Part shown: positions 20,230 to 32,000 of the stretch, one piece after another
Position numbering within the stretch: the first letter of the stretch is position 1
Layout: each line of letters starts with the position of its first letter
Made by a program: the position numbers and the translations under genes
Assembly: GCF_013402915.1 (NCBI RefSeq)
Contig: NC_050722.1
Span: forward strand, 310,001-374,000
Reading direction: 5' to 3'
DNA from: Zygotorulaspora mrakii
Taxonomy: Eukaryota > Ascomycota > Saccharomycetes > Saccharomycetales > Saccharomycetaceae
DNA: 64,000 bases
Notes under the pieces: generated by a model
Told to the model about the DNA's origin: nothing
Database searches by the model: none
Seen by the model: only the letters and a program-made list of their open reading frames with translations

Positions 20230-20805
20230 ATGAAGTACATCCAAACTGAGCAATTCATTGAAATCCCAGAAGGCGTTACCGTTAACATCAAATCCAGAGT
20301 TGTTAAGGTCACTGGTCCAAGAGGTACTTTGGTCAAAAACTTGAAGCACATCGATGTTACTTTCACCAAGCTCAGCAGCAAGCAAATCAAGGTTGCTGTT
20401 CACAACGGTGACAGAAAGCATGTTGCTGCTTTGAGAACTGTTAAGTCATTGGTTGACAACTTGATCACTGGTGTCACCAAGGGTTACAAGTACAAGATGA
20501 GATATGTTTACGCGCATTTCCCAATCAACGTCAACGTTGTTGACAAGGACAGCAAGAAGTTTGTCGAAATCAGAAACTATTTGGGTGACAAGAAGGTCAG
20601 ATTAGTTCCAGTTAGAGAAGGTGTCGACATTGAATTCTCCGCCAACCAGAAGGACGAAATTGTTCTATCTGGTAACTCAGTCGAAGACGTTTCTCAAAAC
20701 GCTGCCGACATTCAGCAAATCTGTCGTGCCAGAAACAAGGATATCCGTAAATTTTTGGATGGTATCTACGTCTCTGAGAAGGGTGTCATTGCTGAAGAAG
20801 AATAA
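20230..20805 (+). CDS. RPL9: Large ribosomal subunit protein uL6 (Rpl9)
   Basis: 191 residues, the exact length of yeast Rpl9. It opens MKYIQTEQFIEIPEGVTV and contains the second-domain motif of the uL6 family (VNIKSRVVKVTGPRGTL; NAADIQQICRARNKDIRKFLDG). Codon use is strongly biased (GGT, AAG, GTC/GTT, AAC), unlike the neighbours, as expected of a very highly expressed gene. No intron is present. In S. cerevisiae two copies exist (RPL9A YGL147C, RPL9B); here this locus matches RPL9A by position before ARO2 in the chromosome VII order. It converges on NUP84. Confidence 0.97.
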   Translation: MKYIQTEQFIEIPEGVTVNIKSRVVKVTGPRGTLVKNLKHIDVTFTKLSSKQIKVAVHNGDRKHVAALRTVKSLVDNLITGVTKGYKYKMRYVYAHFPINVNVVDKDSKKFVEIRNYLGDKKVRLVPVREGVDIEFSANQKDEIVLSGNSVEDVSQNAADIQQICRARNKDIRKFLDGIYVSEKGVIAEEE

Positions 20806-21022
20806 GCAAATCTATAAACTATATTAACTGTATCATATAGGTAGTTTATCTTCAAATCCTCAAATTCTTTAATGCTAATTTTATAATTTTATTATTTTGT
20901 TTGTACGAAAAGACATTCGAAGGATTGTAAAAAAAACTCATTCGCTCTTCTTGAAGTCTTCTCTCTCTATAGTACAGATTTTTAAATGAACAAAATTACA
21001 GAATTAGAAGAAAATCTTTAAA

Positions 21023-23197
21023 TTATAAAAAATCTGACCCTGTGAGAGTTGCTGTACGAGCAACAAGACGTAGATACTCTTTCAATTTACCGCTTGATTG
21101 AAACAAGAGATATATTTTATCGGCTTCGTTCGCTACTAAATTGGCAATGTTTAGAGCATCCTTAATAAAGGTAGGTATTCTTAATAGACTTGCCGCTTCA
21201 ACTAATCCCTTGTGAAGTTCGATAATCAAATAAGGGGTATACAGAGCTCTTATCTCGAAAAAAATGTCTTTATCAGCATGACTCTCCAATTCCGAGAGTT
21301 CAACTAGAAAGCCTTTTATCAAATCATGCGTACCTCTGGAATACTCTTGGAATTTTTCTATTAATGAGGGAATGTTGGATTCAGAGTTTAGTAAACCTAC
21401 GATTTTTTGCCATTCTTCATGCTTTTTTAGTTCATCAATCAATAATCTATAATCTAAGAGTTCTTTTGTCTTATCATCTCCTTCATCAGCAAAAATTCGA
21501 TTGGATATTTTCTCCAAATCATAATTTTTTATCAGATTCTCGATATTGTTATGATCCATAAAGTATTCCAACGATTTTATTCTACCATTCAACAGGAATC
21601 TTCTAGATAGAGCAATTACTGAATCCATAGCATCAATATAAAGTTTGCCTTCAATCAGCCATTCAACGCCGAGGATCAAGTGCTTGTCGACTTCTGAAAC
21701 AACAGTTGTAACTTCTATTTCACCTTTTGGAGTATAATCATCTTCTGTTTCCATAAAGACTCGTTGTGTCGTTTTTCTGAGGATATTTGAAGTAGGCAAC
21801 TTGAGGAAATTTGCGATTTCAATTTGTTTAGTCCTAATCTCTGGATGTTTCAACGTGGAAAGAATGAATGAAAACGCTTCTATGATATCTTCTTCCTCTA
21901 AGAAACTGATATATATAGGAATAATTTCGTATAGGCCACGTAATTTCATTATGCTAACATAGGCAGTAATAAGTTTCGATTTGTCTGATGAAGACACAAA
22001 TCCTGGAGATATGATATCCAATACGATACTTATGTGCGTCACAACCCTTAACAGATAAGGGTTCTCCCCCAGATAGTCTTCAGTGGTAACACCTTTGATA
22101 ATATCTAGCAGCACTTCGACTGAGGAATGAAGAACGGATGGCAATGTATCCAATATTACTGCCGCAATCAATACTCTCAATGGATGCTCGCTTTCACTTT
22201 CATATCTAGCAGATATTATATCTAGAACGTTTTGAATGCTTGGCGATTGTGAAGATAGACCTCCAAGTATTAGTTCACCTTTTTCGATTTTGTTGTTTTG
22301 TAACAGGTAGTTTTCAATTTCAGTCTGTAAGATTTTGTTCAAATAGAATAAAAGTGCTAAATCCCAGCTTGAAGTAGCCAATACTTTGTCAGGCGGTATA
22401 TCACCTGCCAGAAAGCTGTAAATTGCACGTTCATAAGAACTCAGTTCGAGGTTCTGTGAAAGAGAGAAAACTGCTCTTCTCCATAATGCATGCTTTTTAA
22501 TCCCCTGATGAGTCTCAAGCTCGTCACCTAGCTGTGTGTCTATGTTTGGGTCCATGTATTCTTGCATCCCAGTTAATATCATGCTCATCGTTAAATTATC
22601 TGTAAGTCCGCATGCTTCTATGGCCTCCTCGAACTTTCCTGCAATTAGCAGCTCAAAAAGATACCGAAAAAAAACATTATCTTCTTCTTTATCCCTTGGA
22701 TCTATCTCTGCCTCGGAGTCACGTAGAGGAAAGTCTAGATCGCAACTTTTTAGTCCACCACTAATTATTGTATTTGACCATTTTGAAGTCGGAAGATTGG
22801 AGGGTCTTTCAACCGGTTTCATGTTGTCCTGAATCCAAACGATAACAATCCAAATCTGGTAAAGTTCCCTATTTTTTTGCAAAAGCTCCTTTTCCATGAC
22901 AGCATTAGAATTGAATGGATGCACATCAATTGTATCCAGATCGTGATCTGACGTTCTATAGTTCAATAGTAACTCTAGTATATGCCATAGTTTAGCTTCT
23001 AGCTCCCAATCAAGACTAGCCTCCGAATCAGTTTTGGAAAACTTGAGAGAGGCCTCCCCTGCGATTGAGCGAAATTCTTTTATGATGTTGAAAGGATCAG
23101 GGAGCGTCTTCCCATCAAGCCCTTCAATTTCAAAATCTTTCAAAGTATTTGCTGATTTTAAAAAAAAGTCAACGTCTTTAGGGCCGTCAATCTCCAT
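21023..23197 (-). CDS. NUP84: Nucleoporin Nup84 (Nup107 family)
   Basis: 724 residues; S. cerevisiae Nup84 has 726. The protein is almost entirely helical, as in the Nup107/ACE1-type nucleoporins. Family-like segments include ELLIAGKFEEAIEACG in the first half and the C-terminal domain (DIFFEIRALYTPYLIIELHKGLVEAA) that docks Nup133. It is a stem component of the Y-shaped Nup84 complex on both faces of the nuclear pore. It is the YDL116W homologue, followed upstream by CYK3 on the same strand, as in S. cerevisiae. Confidence 0.92.
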   Translation of the reverse strand: MEIDGPKDVDFFLKSANTLKDFEIEGLDGKTLPDPFNIIKEFRSIAGEASLKFSKTDSEASLDWELEAKLWHILELLLNYRTSDHDLDTIDVHPFNSNAVMEKELLQKNRELYQIWIVIVWIQDNMKPVERPSNLPTSKWSNTIISGGLKSCDLDFPLRDSEAEIDPRDKEEDNVFFRYLFELLIAGKFEEAIEACGLTDNLTMSMILTGMQEYMDPNIDTQLGDELETHQGIKKHALWRRAVFSLSQNLELSSYERAIYSFLAGDIPPDKVLATSSWDLALLFYLNKILQTEIENYLLQNNKIEKGELILGGLSSQSPSIQNVLDIISARYESESEHPLRVLIAAVILDTLPSVLHSSVEVLLDIIKGVTTEDYLGENPYLLRVVTHISIVLDIISPGFVSSSDKSKLITAYVSIMKLRGLYEIIPIYISFLEEEDIIEAFSFILSTLKHPEIRTKQIEIANFLKLPTSNILRKTTQRVFMETEDDYTPKGEIEVTTVVSEVDKHLILGVEWLIEGKLYIDAMDSVIALSRRFLLNGRIKSLEYFMDHNNIENLIKNYDLEKISNRIFADEGDDKTKELLDYRLLIDELKKHEEWQKIVGLLNSESNIPSLIEKFQEYSRGTHDLIKGFLVELSELESHADKDIFFEIRALYTPYLIIELHKGLVEAASLLRIPTFIKDALNIANLVANEADKIYLLFQSSGKLKEYLRLVARTATLTGSDFL

Positions 23198-23475
23198 CTT
23201 ACACCACGAACCAACTTGAAAGTGGGTCAGATAATGCCCAATTGGTCTTTATCAAGCGTGTTCTGTTTTTCCGCAGTCATCTTTCTTGTTAGATGTTCTT
23301 AATGAATTTCATAATACACATTTATTTTCAAGAGACCGTCCAAAGTGCCCACACCAAATCCTGAAGTATCAGTGGGGGGATCATGTCGAACACATATTGA
23401 AAAGTTGAGTATTAACCTATTGATTATTTATTTCTATCGTTTAATATTAAAGATAAGCTTAGTATTATATGGCCT

Positions 23476-26094
23476 TCATAGACATAGCCATTCAGCAAAG
23501 GTACACGATCCGCAACCTGAATCGGCAGCCACGAGCGCTTTCCAGATACCCGGCTCTTTCACAGTAATAGTTGTCCTGGATGTACCGTATGCAAAATGTG
23601 GATCATTCTTCTCAAATTCGTATCTCTTTCCAGAGGGTGCCTTTATGATCATTGGTTGTCTGCGATTTCTTGTGGGCGATGAACGCTCGTAAATTATTCC
23701 ATCGAAGGATTTTTGAATGATTTCGAAGTTATATTCGTTGTTTTGAAAGAGGTACCTATTCTGAGGCTCAACAATATACATTTCAACTTTTTGAATACTC
23801 TCTGATGGTTTTCTAACAGTGAACTCATACTTCATTTCCGTGCCGCTATGATACAAAGGCACCATCATGCTCAATGGATGAACGTTCACGACAGAAGTTT
23901 GTTCGCCTCTTAACCCGGCATGAAGGTAAAGGGAACCTTTTTTGACACCAGGAGGCAGGACTGCTTTAACCACGGCAATTCTGCGTGTGCTATCGGATTT
24001 GTGGCTTTTTACTTGTACTAAAGCCAGTTCCATCTTCCCGTATGAATGCTTCCTTTGAACGTCATCTGTGGATACAACAACAGATGCGAAAAGTTCAACA
24101 TCGCTTGGAATTTCCAAAGAACATTCGTAAATTTCAGAATCTTCAAGATAGCTCAGAGCTGTGCTGAATTTGTAGAGACTCAAACCGTATTTGAAAAAAG
24201 ATGGAAAAACTAAAGGTAAGTATAATGCTGATAATCTATCAATGCTTGGAATAATATGCTGTTCATATTCTCTTTGCGGAATATGTGTGTAGATGAATTG
24301 TAGTGGTTCAACCAGGAAATAATCGTCTTCTGCCTTTGTTATCTTTTTGTTGTTCACGAACTCATGAATAGGATTAGATATATTACCCAAAATGATATCA
24401 ATGAATCTCCACTCTTTGTTGACTAAAACACGCAACCAGCAATGGTTGTATTTGTAATCGCTATTGTCATTAACAGGCGTCTTTAAAAAACCGTATACCA
24501 TCTCGCATGTTATTCCCAATGCCTTCGAGAGCTCTTTGAAGAGACATGTTAGCTGAAACGGGGTACAGTGTCTGCTGTAAAGAATTTTTTCCAAGTCTCT
24601 AGGTGGTTTCGAAAAATCTGTACCACCATTATCGTCAACTAGTTCGAAGGTCTCGGCACAGAAAATGTATATACCTCTTAGTGTTTCTGCAGTTGTAGAA
24701 TATCTTGCAGAAAAAGTGGTTTGTGACCAAGTGCTTAGGGTCATCGATCCATCTTTGATGCATCTTTTTCTAGTCATATCGTCAATATATTCCAAGTTCA
24801 AACCTGCAAGTTCTATGTCGATAAGACCAGGTTGACCATTATATCTGACCTCATTCGTATTGAGCCCATTACTGACGGCATCTTGGGGGTGTAAAACCAG
24901 GTCGTGATTTTGTTCTAGAACTCTGATATACCTAGGGTGTTTTTCGTATTTTGTTAATGATCGTGATCTATTAAGTTGGGCTTTGACTGTCAACCAGTCA
25001 CGGGCATCATCGTGTGTGGAAGTTATTTTCAAATTTTGAATATCTGGGAGTTTTGGATATTCTGCTGTAGGTGAAATTGGACTGTTCGGCGAATTTGAGT
25101 AATTTGGATGCCCTCTTGGCATTAATTTCCTTAGAATTCCACCCATTTTACCATTTCCAGATCCCGAATTTATTGACTCTAATGAGGAAAATGTTTGAGA
25201 TCTTTCTAGGGAATCTGAAAAAGATTGAGCAAATCTATGTCTTGCTAAACTGCCCGCACTTGTGGCACTAAAATCACTCATAAGAGCGAAACTATCTTCG
25301 CTACTAGTGGTAGAACCGTCCATATATTTAGAATTAGAGAATAGATCACTTGAATTTGAATCATCAGTTACTGATGACCTCTTTGAAGGAGAGTAATAGT
25401 AATTTCTATCACCGTTATAAGCTTGAAGACCATTATGACTTATGCGAGGATCCCTTGCACTTCGTGTTGTAGAAACATCGTTAAGGGAGGAAGATTTAGG
25501 CATCTTTTGTTGTGTAAGATTGCCATGATGCTTGTCGGCACATGGGATCGGAGGAAGAGGAGGGATGTTATCTGCTTCGTTAATATAGCGATTAAATTCA
25601 GGAGAGGTTCTCTTTTTTGTCCGTGTATTCTTGTACCTCCCATAATCAAGTTTATCGTGCACATGTACTTCAGGTAAGTTTGGTGTTGAGTGATGCTGCG
25701 AAATCTTGTACATGCTCGAATCTTTTTTCTTTACATCTCTAAGAGACGAAGATGACGAAGATGACGAAACTGAAGAGCGAGGGTTTAACCTAGCAGGAAT
25801 TGGTGGAATTACAACCTTTACAGGAGAGGTAGGTTGAGACTTTGAATAGACTTTAGTTTCATTTGCATTGTTTTGATTCATTTTTTCCCCCAAAACATTA
25901 ACAAAATTATTTGGGAAGTAGCCAGAACATTTACGGTTTCTTAAAAGTCTACCGTAGAACCAATCGCCAGTAATTTTAGTCACCTCCATGACATCACCCT
26001 CTAAAAAGCCTAGGTCACCCCTTGCCTGACCTGACCAACCATATCTTGCTTTGACTTTGAAGGGTGGTGCTAATTGTTGTACGCTGACAGACAT
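23476..26094 (-). CDS. CYK3: Cyk3, SH3 and transglutaminase-like cytokinesis protein
   Basis: 872 residues; S. cerevisiae Cyk3 has 885. An N-terminal SH3 domain (about 10-68: KARYGWSGQARGDLGFLEGDVMEV...WFYGRL...GYFPNNFV) is followed by a long serine-rich, likely disordered linker with PxxP-like proline stretches (about 90-350). Next comes a transglutaminase-like domain around 500-590 (HCTPFQLTCLFKELSKALGI; YNHCWLRVLVNKEWRFIDI) and a C-terminal beta-rich region. Cyk3 goes to the bud neck with Hof1 and Inn1 and promotes primary septum formation. Homologue of YDL117W; tandem with NUP84. Confidence 0.93.
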   Translation of the reverse strand: MSVSVQQLAPPFKVKARYGWSGQARGDLGFLEGDVMEVTKITGDWFYGRLLRNRKCSGYFPNNFVNVLGEKMNQNNANETKVYSKSQPTSPVKVVIPPIPARLNPRSSVSSSSSSSSLRDVKKKDSSMYKISQHHSTPNLPEVHVHDKLDYGRYKNTRTKKRTSPEFNRYINEADNIPPLPPIPCADKHHGNLTQQKMPKSSSLNDVSTTRSARDPRISHNGLQAYNGDRNYYYSPSKRSSVTDDSNSSDLFSNSKYMDGSTTSSEDSFALMSDFSATSAGSLARHRFAQSFSDSLERSQTFSSLESINSGSGNGKMGGILRKLMPRGHPNYSNSPNSPISPTAEYPKLPDIQNLKITSTHDDARDWLTVKAQLNRSRSLTKYEKHPRYIRVLEQNHDLVLHPQDAVSNGLNTNEVRYNGQPGLIDIELAGLNLEYIDDMTRKRCIKDGSMTLSTWSQTTFSARYSTTAETLRGIYIFCAETFELVDDNGGTDFSKPPRDLEKILYSRHCTPFQLTCLFKELSKALGITCEMVYGFLKTPVNDNSDYKYNHCWLRVLVNKEWRFIDIILGNISNPIHEFVNNKKITKAEDDYFLVEPLQFIYTHIPQREYEQHIIPSIDRLSALYLPLVFPSFFKYGLSLYKFSTALSYLEDSEIYECSLEIPSDVELFASVVVSTDDVQRKHSYGKMELALVQVKSHKSDSTRRIAVVKAVLPPGVKKGSLYLHAGLRGEQTSVVNVHPLSMMVPLYHSGTEMKYEFTVRKPSESIQKVEMYIVEPQNRYLFQNNEYNFEIIQKSFDGIIYERSSPTRNRRQPMIIKAPSGKRYEFEKNDPHFAYGTSRTTITVKEPGIWKALVAADSGCGSCTFAEWLCL

Positions 26095-26609
26095 ATCTCC
26101 TGATAATGACTATAGTAAGTGTTATAATTGTGCAGGTGTAGAAACGAGCAAGAGAGTGTTATGAAATAGTTGGAAGTAATTAGTTTGAGTGAGTGGATTG
26201 ATCCTAATCCTTGACTGGCGTTACTAACATGTAGCGAATGATCCTAAAAAACACTCTCAAGTTAAAATAACACTATCTGTACTAAAATAAATAAAAAGAT
26301 AGAATTCTGCAAATTTGGCAGGCAGTTATGGTATTGGATAGCTGTTTCATGTTTGCGAATACAGAAGCTTAATTTTATTTTTCAGTATAGTTTTCGTTTT
26401 GATCCGTTAAAATAATAGATATGCCCGGCCCAGCCATTCCAAAAAAATGTAAAAAAGTAAACAAAATGAGAAAGCGTTGAAATGCAAAGCAGTCCAAGGA
26501 AACAAGAACATGTGTAGCAGGGTGAGCCGAGCATTTTATTTTATTATATGGCAGTGAATACATTAATACTAAATTTATTTCGAAATGAAAATTTTCAATC
26601 GCTTACCAA
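26095..26609. other. Gene-free interval between CYK3 and ARO2
   Basis: 515 bases forming the promoter of CYK3 and the 3' flank of ARO2. A 62-codon ATG frame (26375-26563, minus) with a hydrophobic middle is present, but has no family features. I see nothing else supportable. Confidence 0.3.
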
Positions 26610-27740
26610 CTAGTGGGTAACACTCTTAGCGAAATCTCTTGATTTTTGAATTAGCAAAGCATCTGCCAAGACCAATGCTGTCATTGCCTCAACGATTGGG
26701 ATAGCCCTTGGCGTGACTGCAGGATCGTGCCTTCCCTTTGCTGCCAAAACACCTGGCTTACCGTCATAATCAGCAGTTTCCTGCTCTTGAGAGATTGTTG
26801 CAACAGATTTGAACGCTACCGAGAAGTAGATATTTTCTCCATTGGAGATACCACCTTGTATACCACCGGAGTGATTGGTCTTTGTTCTTAGCTTTTGCTT
26901 TTCCTCGTCGAAGTAAAATGGATCGTTATGCTTCGAGCCTGGGACAGAAACACCTTCAAAACCAGAACCAATTTCAAAACCCTTTGAGGCAGGTATAGAT
27001 AACATCGCGTGGGCGAGCAGCGCTTCCAACTTGTCAAAACAAGGCTCGCCAAGTCCCGTTGGCACGTTTCTCACCACACAAGTAACAACCCCCCCAATAG
27101 AGTCTTGATTGCCTCTGTATTTCTCGATCTCTTTGACCATGCCGCCGGCCAGGTTTGGATCCGGACATCTGATGGGCCCCGCGGAATCGACTTTCTCCCT
27201 TGTGATAGTGTTTAAAAGATGATGGAAACTGGGATCGAACGGATCTCTGTTCATCTTGATAGACCCAATCTGGGTGACAAACCCGACTATCTGCACGTTT
27301 GACACCTGTGCCAAAAACTTTTCAGCTATTGCGCCCGCGGCAACACGCCCGATGGTCTCTCTTGCAGACGCACGCCCCCCGCCAGAGGATGCCTTCAGGT
27401 TGTACTTCTCCAAATACGTGTAGTCCGCATGCGAGGGTCTAGGGAAATTGTCCATGTCGCTGTAGTCGTGTGGCCTTTGGTCCTCGTTCCTGATCAGCAT
27501 CGCAATCGGCGTACCAAGAGTTTTCTTGAACTCCACACCAGACTGGATTTCCACCTTATCTTTCTCATTCCTTGGCGTCGAAAGCTTTGACTGCCCAGGT
27601 CTTCTTCTGGTCAGCTGCGGTTGGATATCCTCCTCGGTCAGCGTCATTCCGGGAGGCACACCGTCCACAATACAGCCGACAGATTTACAATGCGACTCAC
27701 CATAGGTGGTTACACGGAATATATAACCAAACGTAGACAT
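26610..27740 (-). CDS. ARO2: Chorismate synthase
   Basis: 376 residues, identical in length to S. cerevisiae Aro2. Signatures in order are GYIFRVTTYGESHC near the start, RRRPGQSKLSTPRNE, the family block SSGGGRASARETIGRVAAGAIAEK, and SKHNDPFYFDEE. It converts 5-enolpyruvylshikimate 3-phosphate to chorismate using reduced FMN, the last common step of aromatic amino acid synthesis; the fungal enzyme also carries the flavin reductase activity. The gene is the YGL148W homologue and is divergent from INO80, as in S. cerevisiae. Confidence 0.97.
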   Translation of the reverse strand: MSTFGYIFRVTTYGESHCKSVGCIVDGVPPGMTLTEEDIQPQLTRRRPGQSKLSTPRNEKDKVEIQSGVEFKKTLGTPIAMLIRNEDQRPHDYSDMDNFPRPSHADYTYLEKYNLKASSGGGRASARETIGRVAAGAIAEKFLAQVSNVQIVGFVTQIGSIKMNRDPFDPSFHHLLNTITREKVDSAGPIRCPDPNLAGGMVKEIEKYRGNQDSIGGVVTCVVRNVPTGLGEPCFDKLEALLAHAMLSIPASKGFEIGSGFEGVSVPGSKHNDPFYFDEEKQKLRTKTNHSGGIQGGISNGENIYFSVAFKSVATISQEQETADYDGKPGVLAAKGRHDPAVTPRAIPIVEAMTALVLADALLIQKSRDFAKSVTH

Positions 27741-29091
27741 CTTCAGCTCCCAATGATTACAGTGTCCTGTTCAAGCAACACAATAGCACTTTATCTGAGG
27801 TCTCTGAGTACTTGTCTTCCTTCTTGTGACCACATACCTGTCCTGCCCGATGACTGAGTTTCCACTTTTTCAACTTTTTCACATCATCGTCAAGTTACGC
27901 CGGAGATCACAAAAAGTTCGTCCATCGCGACATTTTAACCCTAACTTTCGCCATTTCCAAACTGTTTCTCAAGCGGTTCCCATTCTCACACTGTTCGCGT
28001 TCGGCTTACCGCGCAGTAAAAGTGCCACAAGGTTGTCACGCTGTAGTCACGTGCAGTTTTCCCGAATGCTTCCGAAACGTTTCTCAAGCCCATTTGGTTT
28101 CCAACTCCGCTGAAAATGCAATTTTACATTACCAAATTTATTCATCACGCTGCACTCTGCGGCCGGGCAACCCTCCGCACAGCAGTACGAGTTGCCATCT
28201 GTCGCTTAAAGGGATGGAGAGACGGCTAGCTGCGCTAGTGCCATCTCTTGCGACTCCATTCAAGAGGCCAACAAGACGCTGGCGGTGGCCTGAGATGCCG
28301 CAATGGGTTATACACGACAATACGCTGTTTGTGCGACACAGCACTCGATATGCCTTCTTATCATAAAGTGAAAAACAAGTTTCTTCCGGCAAGAGAGAAA
28401 AGACAGGGAAGTAGAGAAAAGTAAAAGAAGACACAGAGGGTGACAGACACTTGACAGTCCTCCTGTACGTTGTGCAGCGTGTAGGGCATACTAACGTGAT
28501 ATTCTCGCATCTGCGCCGGTGTCTCTTTTCTTACATGTTGGTTCATTCCCCTTATCTTTCTACAGTTGAGAGAATGTCACGTCAAACCTCTTGAACTTGA
28601 CAAGGACGACACAAAAGCAAGGTGCCCATGAGTGGTGACGGTGCGCGAGCCTTGATCTATAGTGGGCAATTGCACGGGATGCTGGATACACGCACTTAGT
28701 AGATGGTCGCAGTCAGTTGCGATCAGTGTAAAAATTTTTCAGTTTAGTTTTTTTTTTTTTTTTTTCGAACCGAAAGGCTTTCAATGCTTGCTTGATCCTG
28801 CTCCTATTGAGTGATTTGAAGTGCAACAAGAAGAACGACAAGCCCCAGGTGGGTGGAGTGGAAGTTGGAGGACAACGGGGAGACAAGACGAAAGCCGGGA
28901 CGTAAAAATATACAACAAGGTAAATTTATCTTAAACACTACTCTTGCGCACAGTATTTATTATTATCTAAGAACATATTGCATGTATTAGTAGCTAGCTA
29001 TAGCAGTAGCATTCAACAGTAGCTTGCATTGTATTAGGTTATTGATATACCGTGATCGGTAGTTAGTAGTGGTTGTCCGAGCAGGTGAACA
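27741..29091. promoter_or_regulatory. Long divergent promoter region ARO2 / INO80
   Basis: 1351 bases, the second longest gene-free interval of the window. It has higher GC than its surroundings near ARO2, a GTCACGTG site at 28046-28053, and an 18-base T tract at 28748-28765 that would exclude nucleosomes. A TACTAAC followed by CAG (28489-28495, 28563-28565) lacks a matching 5' splice site. Several frames of 60-114 codons exist here but start with non-ATG codons or overlap each other on both strands, and none looks like a known family. Confidence 0.45.
28046..28053. promoter_or_regulatory. Cbf1-type E-box GTCACGTG
   Basis: The octamer matches RTCACRTG, the binding site of the bHLH factor Cbf1, about 306 bases upstream of the ARO2 start. 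A centromere is unlikely because no AT-rich block or CCG-containing third element follows on either side. Confidence 0.4.
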
Positions 29092-32000
29092 ATGTCGTTA
29101 GCGTCATTACTCAACAGGGAGGACAAGGATATCGTAAGGAGGGCATCAACACCGTCTTCTGGCGAAACTGTGGTTAAGGCCAATGGGGGAAGTGAGAGCA
29201 CACAGCGAGACAGAGAGAGGTTTGTAGAGAGACTGAATCGGGATTTTGATGTGATAAGTCAGAGAGATTTGCTGGAACATGGGTATCAGGACTGGAAATT
29301 CATTAACTTCCAGGAATTTGAGCTGATATCTGAGTGGAACAACCAGTCCAAGGACTGGTCACAAAATGACGAGAGCTTCAGAAAACTGTACAAAGATATG
29401 AATGCTATTCAGAAGGAGTGGAACTCGTACAGCAAGTACAAGGAGTATAAAGCTGCTTTGGTGGAAGAGATCAACGAGAAGCAACGCAAAGAGCAATTGA
29501 AGAAGCAGCAGCTCCAACAACAAGAGCACCAGCACCAGCAGGAGCTGCAGGAGCAACAACAACAATTACAACAGGAGAACGGTGGCACACTCCGGGAGCA
29601 CCATAATGGTACTGCCAACGACGGAGACAAGAAGAAAAGAAAGCGTAGGGCCAAGAGAACTGTTACTCAGGAAGTATCAGCACAGGAGCCAGACGAGAAC
29701 GTTGAAAATTTGAAAAGGAAACGGAAGTTTGCCGAGGTGGTGGACGCTGATGTTCAGTCTGGTGATGATAATAGTAATAAATTACAGGAGGAGGACACGC
29801 ACGATGTGTCGCCAAAGAATGAGCAGGATGATCGGATAATAGATGAAGGCGAAAGCGTCACTGAAGATCAAGAAAATCACAGTGAGGAACACGAAGAGCC
29901 CGATGATGTAGAAGACGATCTTGCTGGCGGTGAAGATGACAAAACTTCTGTTGATGATGCAGAAGAAGAAATGATTGATCAAGAGATACCGATTGCTGAG
30001 GACGACGAGTATGATGATAATGATAAAGACTTTTCACCAGACGATGAAAATAGATTGAAGGGTTCAGGCAAAAAAAATAAGAATGTGAACCTAGACAGTG
30101 AAAGATCAAGAATTGTCCGTGAGTTGATAAAAATGTGTAATAAGAACAGAAGTGCAAAGGCTAAAAAGAGAAGATTTACAAACTCAACAGTCATTGAATA
30201 CAATCCATTGGATAGTAAATTAGTACTCAAGATTACTCTAAAACAATTTCATGTAAAAAAATTGAAAAGATTAATTAATGAAGCTAAAAGAATTGCCGCA
30301 TTGGAAGAAGCGGCCAAGAGTAATCCAGACGATCAATTAGGATCCTTGTCACCAGCAAGTAAGAAAAGGAAAATTTTAGCTAAAAATGGTGCAGTAAATG
30401 GCAATCTGTTTGCTGAAGTAAATTCATTGGCATCGTCAAATATAAATTCTGAAACAAAGGACGGATTACCAACTTATGGATTAAGAATGACAGCAAAAGA
30501 AGCACGTGCAATTCAACGTCATTATGATAATACTCTATTTACTATATGGAAAGATATGGCACGTAAAGATTCAGCGAAGGTTGCTCGTCTTGTTCAGCAA
30601 ATGCAATCCATTAGAGCTGCAAATTTCAAGAAAACTTCATCATTATGTGCAAGGGAAGCAAGAAAATGGCAATTTAGAAATTTCAAGCAAGTAAAGGATT
30701 TTCAGACTAGAGCGAGAAGGGGTATAAGAGAAATGGCTAGTTTCTGGAAAAGAAATGAACGTGAAGAAAGAGACTTAAAGAAAAAAGCTGAGAAGGAAGC
30801 AATTGAACAGGCAAGAAAAGAGGAAGAGGTCAGAGAGAATAAGAGACAAGCAAAAAAATTAAATTTCTTGTTGACACAAACAGAATTATATTCTCATTTC
30901 ATCGGTAGAAAAATAAAAACAAATGAACTCGAGGGTACTATGTCAGACAGTCAACTTGCTCACTCAATGGATCTTGGTCATGATGGTATCGATCTTGATA
31001 ATACTGAAGCCAATAAAAATGAATTCCATAACATTGATTTTGACAATGAAGATGATGAGCAATTAAGGATTAAAGCTGCTCAAAACGCATCAAACGCTTT
31101 AGCTGAAACAAGAGCTAAAACCAAACAATTTGATGATGATGCAAACGGTGAAGAATTAAATTTTCAAAATCCTACTTCTTTGGGTGAAATTACCATTGAA
31201 CAACCAAAAATTTTAGCATGTACATTGAAAGAGTATCAATTGAAAGGTTTAAACTGGCTGGCCAACTTATATGACCAAGGTATTAATGGTATTTTGGCTG
31301 ATGAAATGGGATTAGGTAAAACTGTCCAATCCATTTCTGTTTTAGCCCATTTAGCCGAGAACAATAATAATTGGGGGCCTTTCCTTGTTGTAACTCCAGC
31401 ATCAACTTTGCATAATTGGGTTAATGAAATCACAAAATTTCTTCCACAATTCAAAATCCTACCATATTGGGGGAATGCTAACGATCGTAAAATTTTAAGA
31501 AGATTTTGGGACAGAAAGAATTTCAGATACACAAAGGACTCTCCATTCCACGTAATGGTTACATCTTATCAAATGGTAGTTTCTGATGTTGGATATCTAC
31601 AGAAGATGAAATGGCAATACATGATTTTGGATGAAGCTCAGGCAATTAAATCATCTCAATCTTCACGTTGGAAGAATCTTTTAAGTTTCCACTGTCGTAA
31701 CAGATTATTGTTGACCGGTACACCAATTCAAAATAGTATGCAAGAACTATGGGCGTTGCTTCATTTTATAATGCCATCACTTTTTGATTCCCACGACGAA
31801 TTCAACGAATGGTTCTCGAGAGACATCGAGTCACATGCAGAAGCTAACACAAAACTGAATCAGCAACAACTGCGTCGTTTACATATGATCTTGAAACCAT
31901 TCATGTTGAGGCGTGTCAAGAGAAATGTCCAATCAGAATTAGGTGATAAGATTGAAATTGATGTTCTTTGCGATTTAACCCAACGTCAAGCCAAATTATA

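Noticed and set aside
28022..28366. 114-codon plus-strand frame in the ARO2-INO80 interval.
   Set aside because: It starts with GTG, has an arginine- and proline-rich chance-like composition, and overlaps other frames on both strands.
28489..28565. TACTAAC plus CAG suggesting a 5' leader intron of INO80.
   Set aside because: No GTATGT-type donor is found at a suitable distance upstream; a GTACGT 25 bases away is too close.
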